Assembly (NCBI GenBank): GCA_022843165.1
Contig: JALHOD010000001.1
Coordinates: forward strand, 375,678-439,677
Length of the DNA: 64,000 nt
Direction of reading: 5' to 3'
Source of the DNA: Pseudorhodoplanes sp.
GTDB taxonomy: Bacteria > Pseudomonadota > Alphaproteobacteria > Rhizobiales > Xanthobacteraceae
Made by a program: the position numbers and the translations under genes. Every line of letters begins with the position of its first letter. Positions within the stretch are counted from its first letter, which is position 1. Below the pieces are notes generated by a model, which was not told the origin of the DNA, searched no databases, and saw only the letters and a list, made by a program, of their open reading frames with translations. Positions 31,714 through 39,316 of this stretch are shown here, piece by piece.

Positions 31714-33972
31714 GTGGCAAAGAAACTCAGACAGCGCCTCGAGCAGCTCAAGCTCAAACGGACCTTCAGCCTCGTCCGGTGGTTTGGCGTGCGGCGCACG
31801 CTGGGCTTTGCGTTGCTGGCGGCGTTCCTGGCCCTTCGGATCTGGGACCCCGCCCCGCTCGAAAATCTGAAGCTGCGCAGTTTCGATTTCTATCAGACGC
31901 TGAAGCCGCGCGATGTCACCGCCAGGCCGGTGGTCATCGTCGATATCGACGAGGACAGCCTCGGTGCGCTCGGGCAATGGCCCTGGCCGCGCACCACCCT
32001 CGCCGATCTTGTCACCCGTTTGCAGAAGCTCGGCGCGGTCGCCATCGGCTTCGACATCATTCTCGCCGAGCCCGACCGGATGTCGCCGTCTTTGGTGGCA
32101 AAATCCTTCAGCCAGCTCGATGAAGCGACACGCAGCAAGCTCGAACAGCTTCCGAGCAACGACGAGGTGCTCGCCAAGGCCATGAGCGGCGGCAAGGTTG
32201 TGCTCGGCCAGTCAGGCGTGCCCTTTCCGGTGCAGGACGGCGGCGCAAAAGACGCACCGCGCACCGGTTTTGCCTCAATGGGCGCCGACCCTACGCCTTA
32301 TCTGATCACTTTCGATGGCCTGTTGCGCAATCTGCCGGTGCTGGAACAGGCCGCCGCCGGCCGCGGCGTGCTGACCGTGCGCACCGAGCGCGACGGCATC
32401 GTGCGGCGCGTGCCTTTGGTGATGAGGGCCGGCGGTCTGACCGTGCCCGCCATCACCATTGAAATGCTGCGGGTGGTGACCAATTCCGGCGCCATTCTGG
32501 TGCGGACTGACGCCGCCGGAATTCGCAGCGTGGCGGTGCCCGGTCTCGAAATCCCGACCGACCAGAACGGCCAGCTCTGGATCAATTTCTCGCCGCATGA
32601 CCGCGAACGCTATGTCTCCGCCAAGGATGTGATCAACGGTGCGGTCGCCGCCGACCGCTTTGCCGGACGTCTGGTGCTGATCGGCACCTCGGCGGTCGGG
32701 CTGCTCGACATCAAGGCAACCCCGGTGGACGAATCCATGCCGGGCGTGGAAGTGCAGGCGCAGGTGCTCGAGAACGTGCTCACCAAATCGGTGCTGGCCT
32801 ATCCAAATTACGCGGTCGGGGTGGAACTGATCACGGCGTTGGTCTTCGGAACGCTGATCGTGGTGCTGGCGCCGTGGCTCGGCGCCCTGACCTTGTTGTC
32901 GCTCGGGATCGGCGTCGCGCTCGTCCTGGTCGTCGGCGCGGCCTATTTCTACACTCAGCAGGGGCTGCTTTTCGATCTGACTTTCCCGCTGCTCTCGACC
33001 TTCGTCATCTACATCACGCTGGTCTTCATCAATTATTTCCGCGAGCAGAAGGACCGCCGCCGCATCCGTTCCGCGTTCGGACAATACCTCTCGCCGGCTC
33101 TGGTCGAGCAGCTCGCGCAATCGCCAAAAAAACTGGTGCTTGGCGGAGAGGTTCGCGACATGACCATCATGTTCAGCGACGTGCGCGGCTTCACCACGAT
33201 CTCCGAGAGCTTCAAAAATGACCCGCAGGGCCTGACGCAGTTGATGAACCGATTCCTGACACCGATGACCAACGCCATCATCGAGCGCAAGGGCACGATC
33301 GACAAGTATATCGGCGACGCCATTATGGCGTTCTGGAATGCACCGCTGGACGACAAGGATCATGAACGCCACGCCTGCGAGGCGGCGCTCGACATGCTGC
33401 GGCGCGTGAAGGAGCTGAATGGCGTGCGCGAACGGGAAGCCAGGGACGAAGGCCTTCCCTTCCTGCCGCTCAATATCGGCATCGGTGTCAATACCGGCCA
33501 ATGCGTGGTCGGCAATATGGGCTCCGATCTGCGCTTTGATTATTCGGTGCTCGGCGACGCGGTGAATCTCGCCTCGCGGCTGGAAGGCCGCTCAAAATCC
33601 TACGGTACGCCGATCATCGTGGGCTCGAAGACAGCGACCAAGGCCTTGACCGACTTCGCCGCGCTGGAAATCGACCTCATCACGGTGAAGGGCAAGAGCG
33701 AGCCGGAATACATCTATGCCCTGCTGGGCGATCCCGACGCGGCGCGCGGCGACGATTTCCGCCTGATGCGCGACCGGATCACCCAAATGCTGAAAAAATA
33801 CCGCAGGCGCGACTGGAACGGGGCGCTCGAATTGCTCCATCTTGTGCGGCAATCGCCAAATCGCTTTGGTCTCGACGAGGTGTGTCACCTATACTTGGCG
33901 CGGATACAGTCCTTCCAAGAGACGGCGCCGCCGGACGACTGGAACGGCGTCTACGCCTTCGAGACCAAATAG
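31714..33972 (+). CDS. CHASE2-domain class III adenylate/guanylate cyclase
   Basis: 752 residues, GTG start. A membrane helix (about 27-44) leads to a periplasmic CHASE2 sensor (about 50-345; VVIVDIDEDSLGALGQWPWPR is its usual opening). Membrane helices follow at about 365-440, then a cytoplasmic catalytic domain (about 475-665). The catalytic part keeps both metal-binding Asp motifs (MFSDVRGFT and IDKYIGDAIMAFW), and the latter Lys with GDAVNLASRLEG favours ATP as substrate. It lies 36 bases after the secretion adaptor and just before a hydrolase and a cyclic-nucleotide-binding protein. The sensed signal is unknown. Confidence 0.9.
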   Translation: MAKKLRQRLEQLKLKRTFSLVRWFGVRRTLGFALLAAFLALRIWDPAPLENLKLRSFDFYQTLKPRDVTARPVVIVDIDEDSLGALGQWPWPRTTLADLVTRLQKLGAVAIGFDIILAEPDRMSPSLVAKSFSQLDEATRSKLEQLPSNDEVLAKAMSGGKVVLGQSGVPFPVQDGGAKDAPRTGFASMGADPTPYLITFDGLLRNLPVLEQAAAGRGVLTVRTERDGIVRRVPLVMRAGGLTVPAITIEMLRVVTNSGAILVRTDAAGIRSVAVPGLEIPTDQNGQLWINFSPHDRERYVSAKDVINGAVAADRFAGRLVLIGTSAVGLLDIKATPVDESMPGVEVQAQVLENVLTKSVLAYPNYAVGVELITALVFGTLIVVLAPWLGALTLLSLGIGVALVLVVGAAYFYTQQGLLFDLTFPLLSTFVIYITLVFINYFREQKDRRRIRSAFGQYLSPALVEQLAQSPKKLVLGGEVRDMTIMFSDVRGFTTISESFKNDPQGLTQLMNRFLTPMTNAIIERKGTIDKYIGDAIMAFWNAPLDDKDHERHACEAALDMLRRVKELNGVREREARDEGLPFLPLNIGIGVNTGQCVVGNMGSDLRFDYSVLGDAVNLASRLEGRSKSYGTPIIVGSKTATKALTDFAALEIDLITVKGKSEPEYIYALLGDPDAARGDDFRLMRDRITQMLKKYRRRDWNGALELLHLVRQSPNRFGLDEVCHLYLARIQSFQETAPPDDWNGVYAFETK

Positions 33973-34016
33973 CAGCATCATTACTTCGACCCGTTCGGAC
34001 GCCGGAAGAGCAGAGC

Positions 34017-34844
34017 ATGAGCGATAGGCTGAGCGTGACATTCCGGGGCGTGCGCGGTTCGATCGCCTGTCCCGGACCGGACACCGTGCGCTACGGCGGC
34101 AATACGCCCTGCGTCGAAGTGCGCTGCGGCGACCGCCTGATCATTTTCGACGGCGGCACGGGCCTGCGCCAGCTCGGCGACGAATTGCAGTCGAGCGGCC
34201 GGCCGCTCGACGCCGACATTTTTCTCAGCCATTGCCATATCGACCATATCGGCGGCCTGCCATTCTTTGCGCCCTTCTACGAAAAGGAACACCGCTTCCG
34301 GATCTGGGCCGGCCATCTGACACCGCCGGTCACCACCCGCGACGCCATCAGCCAGATGATGCGCGAGCCGCTGTTTCCGATCGGCCTGGAGGCGTTCAAC
34401 GCCGCCATCGACTATCGCGACTTCCGTGCCGGCGACACGCTCACCCCGGCGCCCGGCGTGACACTGCGCACCGGGCGGCTGGACCATCCCGGCGGCGCCA
34501 CCGGCTACCGGCTGGATTTCGCCGGCCGTTCGCTCGCCTATCTGACCGACAACGAAAGCCGCAAGGACAGCGATGCCAGCGTCATCGCCCTCGCGCGGGG
34601 CGCCGATCTGGCGATCTATGACTGCACCTATACCGACGCGGAAATTGGCGCCAAAACCGGCTGGGGCCATTCTGCGTGGCGCGATGGGCTACGGCTGGCG
34701 GAGACGGCCGGGGTGAAAACCTTCTGCATGTTCCATCACGCGCCAGAGCACGATGACGCCTTCATGGACCGCATGGTCGCGGAAGCCCGCGCCGTCCGGC
34801 CGGGCACCATGGCCGCCATCGAAGGCCAGGTGATCGAGCTTTAG
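34017..34844 (+). CDS. Metallo-beta-lactamase-fold hydrolase (possible phosphodiesterase-like)
   Basis: 275 residues from the ATG at 34017, with a purine-rich GGAAGAG upstream. The N-terminus FRGVRGSIACPGPDTVRYGG is typical of a widespread bacterial MBL group. The metal site SHCHIDHIGG (about 71-80) is followed by LDHPGGATGYRLDF, DCTYTD and a terminal FHHAPEHDD. The His-x-His-x-Asp-His arrangement also occurs in class II cyclic-nucleotide phosphodiesterases and PhnP-like enzymes. Placement between the cyclase and a cyclic-nucleotide-binding protein suggests turnover of the second messenger, but this is inference from context only. Confidence 0.8.
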   Translation: MSDRLSVTFRGVRGSIACPGPDTVRYGGNTPCVEVRCGDRLIIFDGGTGLRQLGDELQSSGRPLDADIFLSHCHIDHIGGLPFFAPFYEKEHRFRIWAGHLTPPVTTRDAISQMMREPLFPIGLEAFNAAIDYRDFRAGDTLTPAPGVTLRTGRLDHPGGATGYRLDFAGRSLAYLTDNESRKDSDASVIALARGADLAIYDCTYTDAEIGAKTGWGHSAWRDGLRLAETAGVKTFCMFHHAPEHDDAFMDRMVAEARAVRPGTMAAIEGQVIEL

Positions 34845-34950
34845 GCGCAGTCCGGAGATATCGGCGCTTCTTGCCGTCGTCACGCAGACATGAAAGTAAA
34901 CGGCCGTCGATGACCTATGCCGCGTTCGATTCGCTGACCAGGGGAATGAG

Positions 34951-35670
34951 ATGACGCTTTTCGGTTTCGACCTCAATCAGCTCCTCAACGACCTGATCGT
35001 TTTCGCATGGTCGAGAGCGGACCTCGCCAATTTCCTCGGTCTGGTCGGCGGCCTTTGCTACGTCGCGTCGCTCTACCTGCGCACCATGGTTCCGCTGCGA
35101 ATCGTGGCCATCGTCAGCAATTGCTTCTTCCTCTCCTACGGCGTGCTCGCAAAGCAGCTGCCGACAATCGTCCTCTATGCCGTACTGCTGCCGATCAATT
35201 TCGTGCGTCTGATCCAGATGCAGCAGCTGATCAAGCGTGCGCGCGTAGCGTCGCAAGGCGACCTGTCGATGGACTGGATCAAGCCGTTCATGCGCAAGAG
35301 GAATTACAAGAAAGGCGCGGTGCTGTTCCGGAAAGGCGACGTAGCACAGGAAATGTTCTACACTGTCAGTGGCCGCTATCTGGTCACCGAACTCGGCGTG
35401 GAATTGCCGCCCGGCAAGCTGATGGGCGAACTCGGATTCCTGGCGCCTGACAACAAGCGGACGCAGACCGTCGAATGCCTCGAGGACGGCGAGGTGCTGC
35501 GTCTCGACTACGATACGCTGCGCGAGCTATATTTCCAGAATCCGGAATTCGGATTTTACTTCCTGCGCCTGACCAGCGAACGGATGCTGCAGAATATCGC
35601 GCGGCTGGAGCGCGAACTCGAGCAGCACAAGGTCAGGATCAGCGTCGAGGCGGCACAGGGCACGACCTGA
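34951..35670 (+). CDS. Membrane protein with cytoplasmic cyclic-nucleotide-binding domain
   Basis: 239 residues; GGGGAATGAG precedes the ATG. Two to three membrane helices occupy about 25-90 (FLGLVGGLCYVASLYL, VAIVSNCFFLSYGVLA, TIVLYAVLLPINFVRLI). The cNMP-binding beta roll (about 105-215) carries the phosphate-binding cassette in MGELGFLAPDNKRTQTV, with Gly-Glu and Arg-Thr in place. A C-terminal helix follows (RMLQNIARLERELEQH). No DNA-binding domain is present, so it is not a CRP-type regulator; it is a candidate membrane effector for the cyclase two genes upstream. Confidence 0.85.
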   Translation: MTLFGFDLNQLLNDLIVFAWSRADLANFLGLVGGLCYVASLYLRTMVPLRIVAIVSNCFFLSYGVLAKQLPTIVLYAVLLPINFVRLIQMQQLIKRARVASQGDLSMDWIKPFMRKRNYKKGAVLFRKGDVAQEMFYTVSGRYLVTELGVELPPGKLMGELGFLAPDNKRTQTVECLEDGEVLRLDYDTLRELYFQNPEFGFYFLRLTSERMLQNIARLERELEQHKVRISVEAAQGTT

Positions 35671-35686
35671 ACGCGGGCGCTCGTCC

Positions 35687-36487
35687 CTACATCAGCACCG
35701 GCGCGCCGCCGGCACCCGACGGCCCATACTCGGGATCCGCGGACAGCACGATGTCATCTGCTGCGTCGAGATCAGACCATGACGTCCGATCATCAAATGC
35801 GCGAACCCTGTCGCCCGTCAGCACAAAGAGTGGCCGATAGGTGAGATGCGCAGCATCGATCAGCGTGAAACGGCGATTGTCGAGCGCGAGCCAGCGGCCC
35901 TCGAGCCGCACCATGGCGAGCGCGTGATCCTCGCGCGCGCGAGGATCGTGAACGATGACGAGACGCGTATCATGTTCGGGCACACCGGCCGCCCACAATG
36001 CCGCGAGCTTGGCGATGGCATAATCCTCGCAATCGCCCTGCCCGGCCGCCAGAGTGGCAAGCGGCGAGGTCCAGACATCCGGACTGTCGTGCCGCTGCCG
36101 GTCGGAGGCCGGACGAATGGCCAGATTGATGTCGCGGTTGACCGTTCCGATCAGCGCGCGGCCTTCGCGCGAGCGCGCGGCATCGACCATCGCCATGAAT
36201 TGCGTGGCGGCGTCCGAGGGGCAGGCGGCTGGATCGGCGCGGCACAGCGACACCAGCCGCTGCTCCTGGCTCATCCGCGCGCGCACCCGGCGCCATTTGC
36301 CAAGCAGCGAATTGTCGGGAGCGGACTTGATCCCGGGAATCTCGCGCACCGACGCCTCGACCAAAGCCGCCAGCCGGATTTTCGGAAACACCACGCCGTC
36401 GAATTCGCCCGCGCCGATGTGACCCGGAAACAGGACGATAAACGCCGCGATGACCGCGGCATGACACGCAGCAAGACGCACCGGCAT
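35687..36487 (-). CDS. LapG-type transglutaminase-like cysteine protease (BTLCP)
   Basis: 266 residues with an N-terminal signal segment (about 1-26), so periplasmic. The catalytic triad is visible as Cys153 in GQGDCEDYAIAK, His188 in EDHALAMV and Asp203 in LALDNRRF. The spacing closely follows that of LapG, which cuts the N-terminal anchor of RTX adhesins and releases them from the surface. LapG proteases bind calcium and are normally held off by the c-di-GMP receptor LapD; no LapD is in the window. Convergent with the cNMP-binding gene and 8 kb from an RTX protein with its exporter, it is a likely processing protease for that protein. Confidence 0.85.
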   Translation of the reverse strand: MPVRLAACHAAVIAAFIVLFPGHIGAGEFDGVVFPKIRLAALVEASVREIPGIKSAPDNSLLGKWRRVRARMSQEQRLVSLCRADPAACPSDAATQFMAMVDAARSREGRALIGTVNRDINLAIRPASDRQRHDSPDVWTSPLATLAAGQGDCEDYAIAKLAALWAAGVPEHDTRLVIVHDPRAREDHALAMVRLEGRWLALDNRRFTLIDAAHLTYRPLFVLTGDRVRAFDDRTSWSDLDAADDIVLSADPEYGPSGAGGAPVLM

Positions 36488-36650
36488 AAGACACCCCGAT
36501 CCGGATCATCGGCCGGGCTGACGCCGGTCCTGGTCCGGAAATTATGTGGTGACGTTAGCGGTGCTGTTTTGCGCCCCCGTTAAAGGCCGAACGCCGGCCG
36601 CAATGCTGGTGAATCCCGTCTCAAAAGGCGTGATGAATGAAATGCAAACA

Positions 36651-36682
36651 TAGCAAAAGGGCTCCGGAAACCGGGGCCCTTT
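36651..36682 (-). terminator. Terminator downstream of csbD-like gene
   Basis: Read on the minus strand, AAAGGGC and CCGG pair with CCGG and GCCCTTT around a three-base loop (one mismatch), ending in TTTTGCT. It starts 12 bases after the csbD-like stop. Confidence 0.65.
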
Positions 36683-36694
36683 GCCGCGCGCGCC

Positions 36695-36898
36695 TTACCA
36701 GCGCTGCGACGAATACCAGGTGTCGACATCCTTGCGGACCTGATCCTTGGCGATGCCGTAGCGTTCCTGGATCTTGCCTTCGAGCTGGTCGCGGTTGCCT
36801 TCGATCACGTCGAGATCGTCGTCCGTGAGACGGCCCCACTGCTCTTTCACCTTGCCCTTGACCTGCTTCCAGTTACCTTCGATGCGATTCCAGTCCAT
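36695..36898 (-). CDS. CsbD-like stress protein
   Basis: 67 residues, ATG with AAGGAGG at ideal spacing. The CsbD pattern is complete: MDWNRIEGNWKQVKGKVKEQ, WGRLTDD, the internal repeat IEGNRDQLEGKIQERYG, and a terminal VDTWYSSQRW. CsbD proteins accumulate in the general stress response; their molecular role is unknown. A GGAAC-N17-CGTT promoter lies about 36-61 bases upstream, the EcfG sigma-factor type of alphaproteobacteria, which fits. Confidence 0.92.
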   Translation of the reverse strand: MDWNRIEGNWKQVKGKVKEQWGRLTDDDLDVIEGNRDQLEGKIQERYGIAKDQVRKDVDTWYSSQRW

Positions 36899-36933
36899 TT
36901 TTTGCCTCCTTGCGAATTGGGATGTACCCGGAC

Positions 36934-36959
36934 AACGCGGGGGCAAGGGCCGAAGTTCC
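36934..36959 (-). promoter_or_regulatory. EcfG-type promoter for the csbD-like gene
   Basis: On the minus strand GGAAC, 17 bases, CGTT: the -35 and -10 of EcfG (general stress sigma) promoters. It ends 36 bases before the start codon. Confidence 0.75.
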
Positions 36960-36969
36960 TTACTGCGGC

Positions 36970-36994
36970 GGAACGTCCCGCGCCGCCGTGCGTT
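36970..36994 (+). promoter_or_regulatory. EcfG-type promoter for the small basic/acidic gene
   Basis: On the plus strand GGAAC, 16 bases, CGTT, ending 24 bases before the ATG of the 69-residue gene. It runs back-to-back with the csbD-like promoter; the two -35 boxes are only ten bases apart. Confidence 0.72.
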
Positions 36995-37018
36995 TGCATG
37001 ACCGGAAGCGAGGAGATC

Positions 37019-37228
37019 ATGGCAGCACCCAAACGCAAGCCGAGCCCGGACGCGATATCGCCGAACGGCCGCCGCAAGACCCGCAAGAGCGACGTCATCC
37101 AGAAGCCCGACCCGGACGACGCTCATCTGGAAACCTACGAGCAGAATGTCGAACGGCCTGGATCCGACGTGCGCGGCGAAGGTTCGGATGTCTTTCCGCC
37201 CGCGCCCGCGCGTCTGCCGCCGGATTAA
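37019..37228 (+). CDS. Small hydrophilic protein of unknown function, predicted stress-induced
   Basis: 69 residues, AGGAG six bases before the ATG. The N-terminal third is basic (AAPKRKPSPD, GRRKTRKSDV). The rest is acidic and Pro-rich, ending in FPPAPARLPPD, and looks disordered. No domain is recognised. It is probably a real gene because an EcfG-type promoter and a ribosome binding site line up with the start, mirrored by the divergent csbD-like gene. Confidence 0.65.
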   Translation: MAAPKRKPSPDAISPNGRRKTRKSDVIQKPDPDDAHLETYEQNVERPGSDVRGEGSDVFPPAPARLPPD

Positions 37229-37244
37229 GCGTGTTGGGTTGGAC

Positions 37245-38120
37245 TTAGACCGCCGTCTTGAAGCGCTGGATGGTGGTGTCCAGAACCTCGTCGAGCGGAC
37301 GGCCCCACCAGTCGCTTGAGAGGATTTCCACCTCGACATAGCCGGCGAAGCCTTCCGCCTCGACGGCACGGCGCAGATGCGGAATATCGATCACGCCGTC
37401 GCCCATCATGCCGCGGTCGAGGAGCATATCCTTCGTCGGCACCAGCCAGTCGCAGACATGGAAGGCCAGCAGCCGCTTCTGGCCCGCGCGCCTGATCTGC
37501 GCCAACACCTCGAAATCCCACCAGACATGATAGGTGTCGACCGCCAGCCCCATCATGCCGCTGTTGCCGGGATCGAGCCGCTCGCAGATGTCGAGCGCCT
37601 GCCGCATGGTATTCACGCAGGCGCGGTCGGCGGCGTACATCGGATGCAAGGGCTCCAGCGCAAGCGGCATGTTCGCCGCGCGCGCATAGGCGAGAAGCTC
37701 GGCCAGGCCCTCTTCCACCTGACGCTGCGCCGCGCCGATATCCTTGCTGGCCACGCTGCCCGGTCGCGAATATTGCGGCAGGCCGCCGACCACCAGCACC
37801 AGACACGGCGCACCGAGCGCTTTTGCCTCATCGACGGCGCGGCGGTTGTCGTCGCGTGCTTCCTGGAGATGCACGTCATCCGCCGTGAACATGCCGCCGC
37901 GGCAATAGCCGGAGAGGTCGAGCCCCGCATCCTTCACCGCCCTCACCGCGCGATCGAGGCCGACCTGCGCCACCTGATCGCGCCAGGGCGACACGACGCG
38001 GATTCCTTTTTTTGCGCAGGCTTCAACAATGCCGACGAAATCGGCCTGCTTGCGGACGGTGGCCGTATTGAGCGAGAGCCAGCGATGATCTGTGGAAAGA
38101 TCGCGCATCGCGTCGGTCAA
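37245..38120 (-). CDS. Sugar phosphate isomerase/epimerase-like TIM-barrel protein
   Basis: 291 residues of the xylose-isomerase-like barrel (AP_endonuc_2 family). Metal-site candidates are LALEPLHPMY, GLAVDTYHVWWD, FHVCDWLVP and the terminal GYVEVEILSSDWW. The TTG at 38120 overlaps the DUF993 stop (TTGA); an ATG at 38108 is an alternative. It is the last gene of a four-gene operon with DUF993, a MocA-type dehydrogenase and an enolase-superfamily protein. It likely isomerises or dehydrates a sugar or inositol-like intermediate; the substrate is unknown. Confidence 0.85.
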   Translation of the reverse strand: MTDAMRDLSTDHRWLSLNTATVRKQADFVGIVEACAKKGIRVVSPWRDQVAQVGLDRAVRAVKDAGLDLSGYCRGGMFTADDVHLQEARDDNRRAVDEAKALGAPCLVLVVGGLPQYSRPGSVASKDIGAAQRQVEEGLAELLAYARAANMPLALEPLHPMYAADRACVNTMRQALDICERLDPGNSGMMGLAVDTYHVWWDFEVLAQIRRAGQKRLLAFHVCDWLVPTKDMLLDRGMMGDGVIDIPHLRRAVEAEGFAGYVEVEILSSDWWGRPLDEVLDTTIQRFKTAV

Positions 38121-39307
38121 ATCTCTACGCCGCGTGTCTGCAGCACGGTCCGCATCCGCGCCACGGCCATTTCCGGATCGCGCAGCAAGCCGGCGGCATC
38201 GGCCAGACGGAAGATATCGGCGAGATGCAGGGTTGAGCGTGCGCTTTCCTGCCCGCCGACCATGGTGAAATGATCCTGATGGCCGTTGAGATAGGCCATG
38301 AACACGACGCCGGTCTTGTAGAAGCGGGTCGGCGCCTTGAAGATGTGACGCGACAGCGGCACGGTCGGCTCCAGAATGGCATCGAAGTCCGACCTGTCAT
38401 TCTTCGCCAGCGCCACCAGCGCCGCGGCGCCCGCCGGCGCGATGGCGTCGAAAATGCCGAGCAGCGCGTCCGAGTAACCCTGATCGTCGCCAGCGATCAG
38501 TTCGGCATAGTTGAAATCGTCGCCGGTATACATGCGCACGCCCTTGGCGAGGCGGCGGCGCATGGCGATTTCCTTGGCCTTGTCGAGCAGCGAGATCTTC
38601 ACGCCGTCGACCTTTGACGCATGCGCATTGATGATCCCGATGGCGGTGTCCATCGCCGTGTCGACGTTTTGGCTGCCCCAATAGCCGGCGAGCGCAGGAT
38701 CGAACATGTCGCCCAGCCAGTGGATAATCACCGGCTCCTTCACTTGGGAGAGAATCCGGCCGTACACGTCGGCGTAATCGCCACCGGAGCGCCCGACCTT
38801 CGCCAGCGCACGCGAGGCCATCAGGATAATGCGGCCGCCGAAGGATTCGATCGCCGCAACCTGCTCCTCATAGGCGCGGATCACATCATCGAGCGACTTT
38901 GCGTCTTCCACCGCCAACTGGTCGGTCCCCGCGCCCGAGAACACCAGCCCCTTGCGCGGCTTTGCCGCCGCGACGGACCGCCGGATCAATTCCAGCGAAT
39001 CCGGCCAGCTCATGCCCATGCCGCGCTGGGCGGTGTCCATCGCCTCCGCCACGCCGAATCCGAGATCCCAGAGATGCTCGCGGAACGCGATCGTGCGGTC
39101 CCAGTCGACGGCCGTGTCGAGCCAGGGCGAATTGTCGGCCAGTGGGTCGGCGACCACATGCGCGGCCGCAAAGGCGATGCGGTTCAGCGGCGCCTCCACC
39201 TTCGAGGGAAAATTGCCCGGCTCCGACAGCCGGAACGCCTCAAGCGTGCGGTCCGCGCGCGGCAGCGCAATGGCGAGCCCGGTTTGCGGACGTTCATAAC
39301 GGTTCAT
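38117..39307 (-). CDS. DUF993-family protein (aldolase-like TIM barrel)
   Basis: 396 residues. I recognise the DUF993 family, annotated in databases as dihydrodipicolinate-synthase-like. Seen are DSLELIRRSVAAAKPRKGLVFSGAGTDQL, an early barrel region, VIIHWLGDMFDPALAGYWG and a long C-terminal helical part. A Schiff-base Lys could be that in SKVDGVKISLLDKAKE, consistent with an aldolase or dehydratase. No activity is established for the family as far as I know. Its neighbours suggest sugar or sugar-acid catabolism. Confidence 0.8.
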   Translation of the reverse strand: MNRYERPQTGLAIALPRADRTLEAFRLSEPGNFPSKVEAPLNRIAFAAAHVVADPLADNSPWLDTAVDWDRTIAFREHLWDLGFGVAEAMDTAQRGMGMSWPDSLELIRRSVAAAKPRKGLVFSGAGTDQLAVEDAKSLDDVIRAYEEQVAAIESFGGRIILMASRALAKVGRSGGDYADVYGRILSQVKEPVIIHWLGDMFDPALAGYWGSQNVDTAMDTAIGIINAHASKVDGVKISLLDKAKEIAMRRRLAKGVRMYTGDDFNYAELIAGDDQGYSDALLGIFDAIAPAGAAALVALAKNDRSDFDAILEPTVPLSRHIFKAPTRFYKTGVVFMAYLNGHQDHFTMVGGQESARSTLHLADIFRLADAAGLLRDPEMAVARMRTVLQTRGVEI

Positions 39308-39316
39308 GATGGAGCC

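Noticed and set aside
34951-35670. CRP/FNR transcription factor
   Set aside because: The protein has the cNMP-binding roll but membrane helices at the N-terminus and no C-terminal helix-turn-helix.
35687-36487. Reading the BTLCP gene as a transglutaminase
   Set aside because: The signal peptide, length and Cys-His-Asp spacing match LapG-type periplasmic proteases rather than cross-linking transglutaminases.
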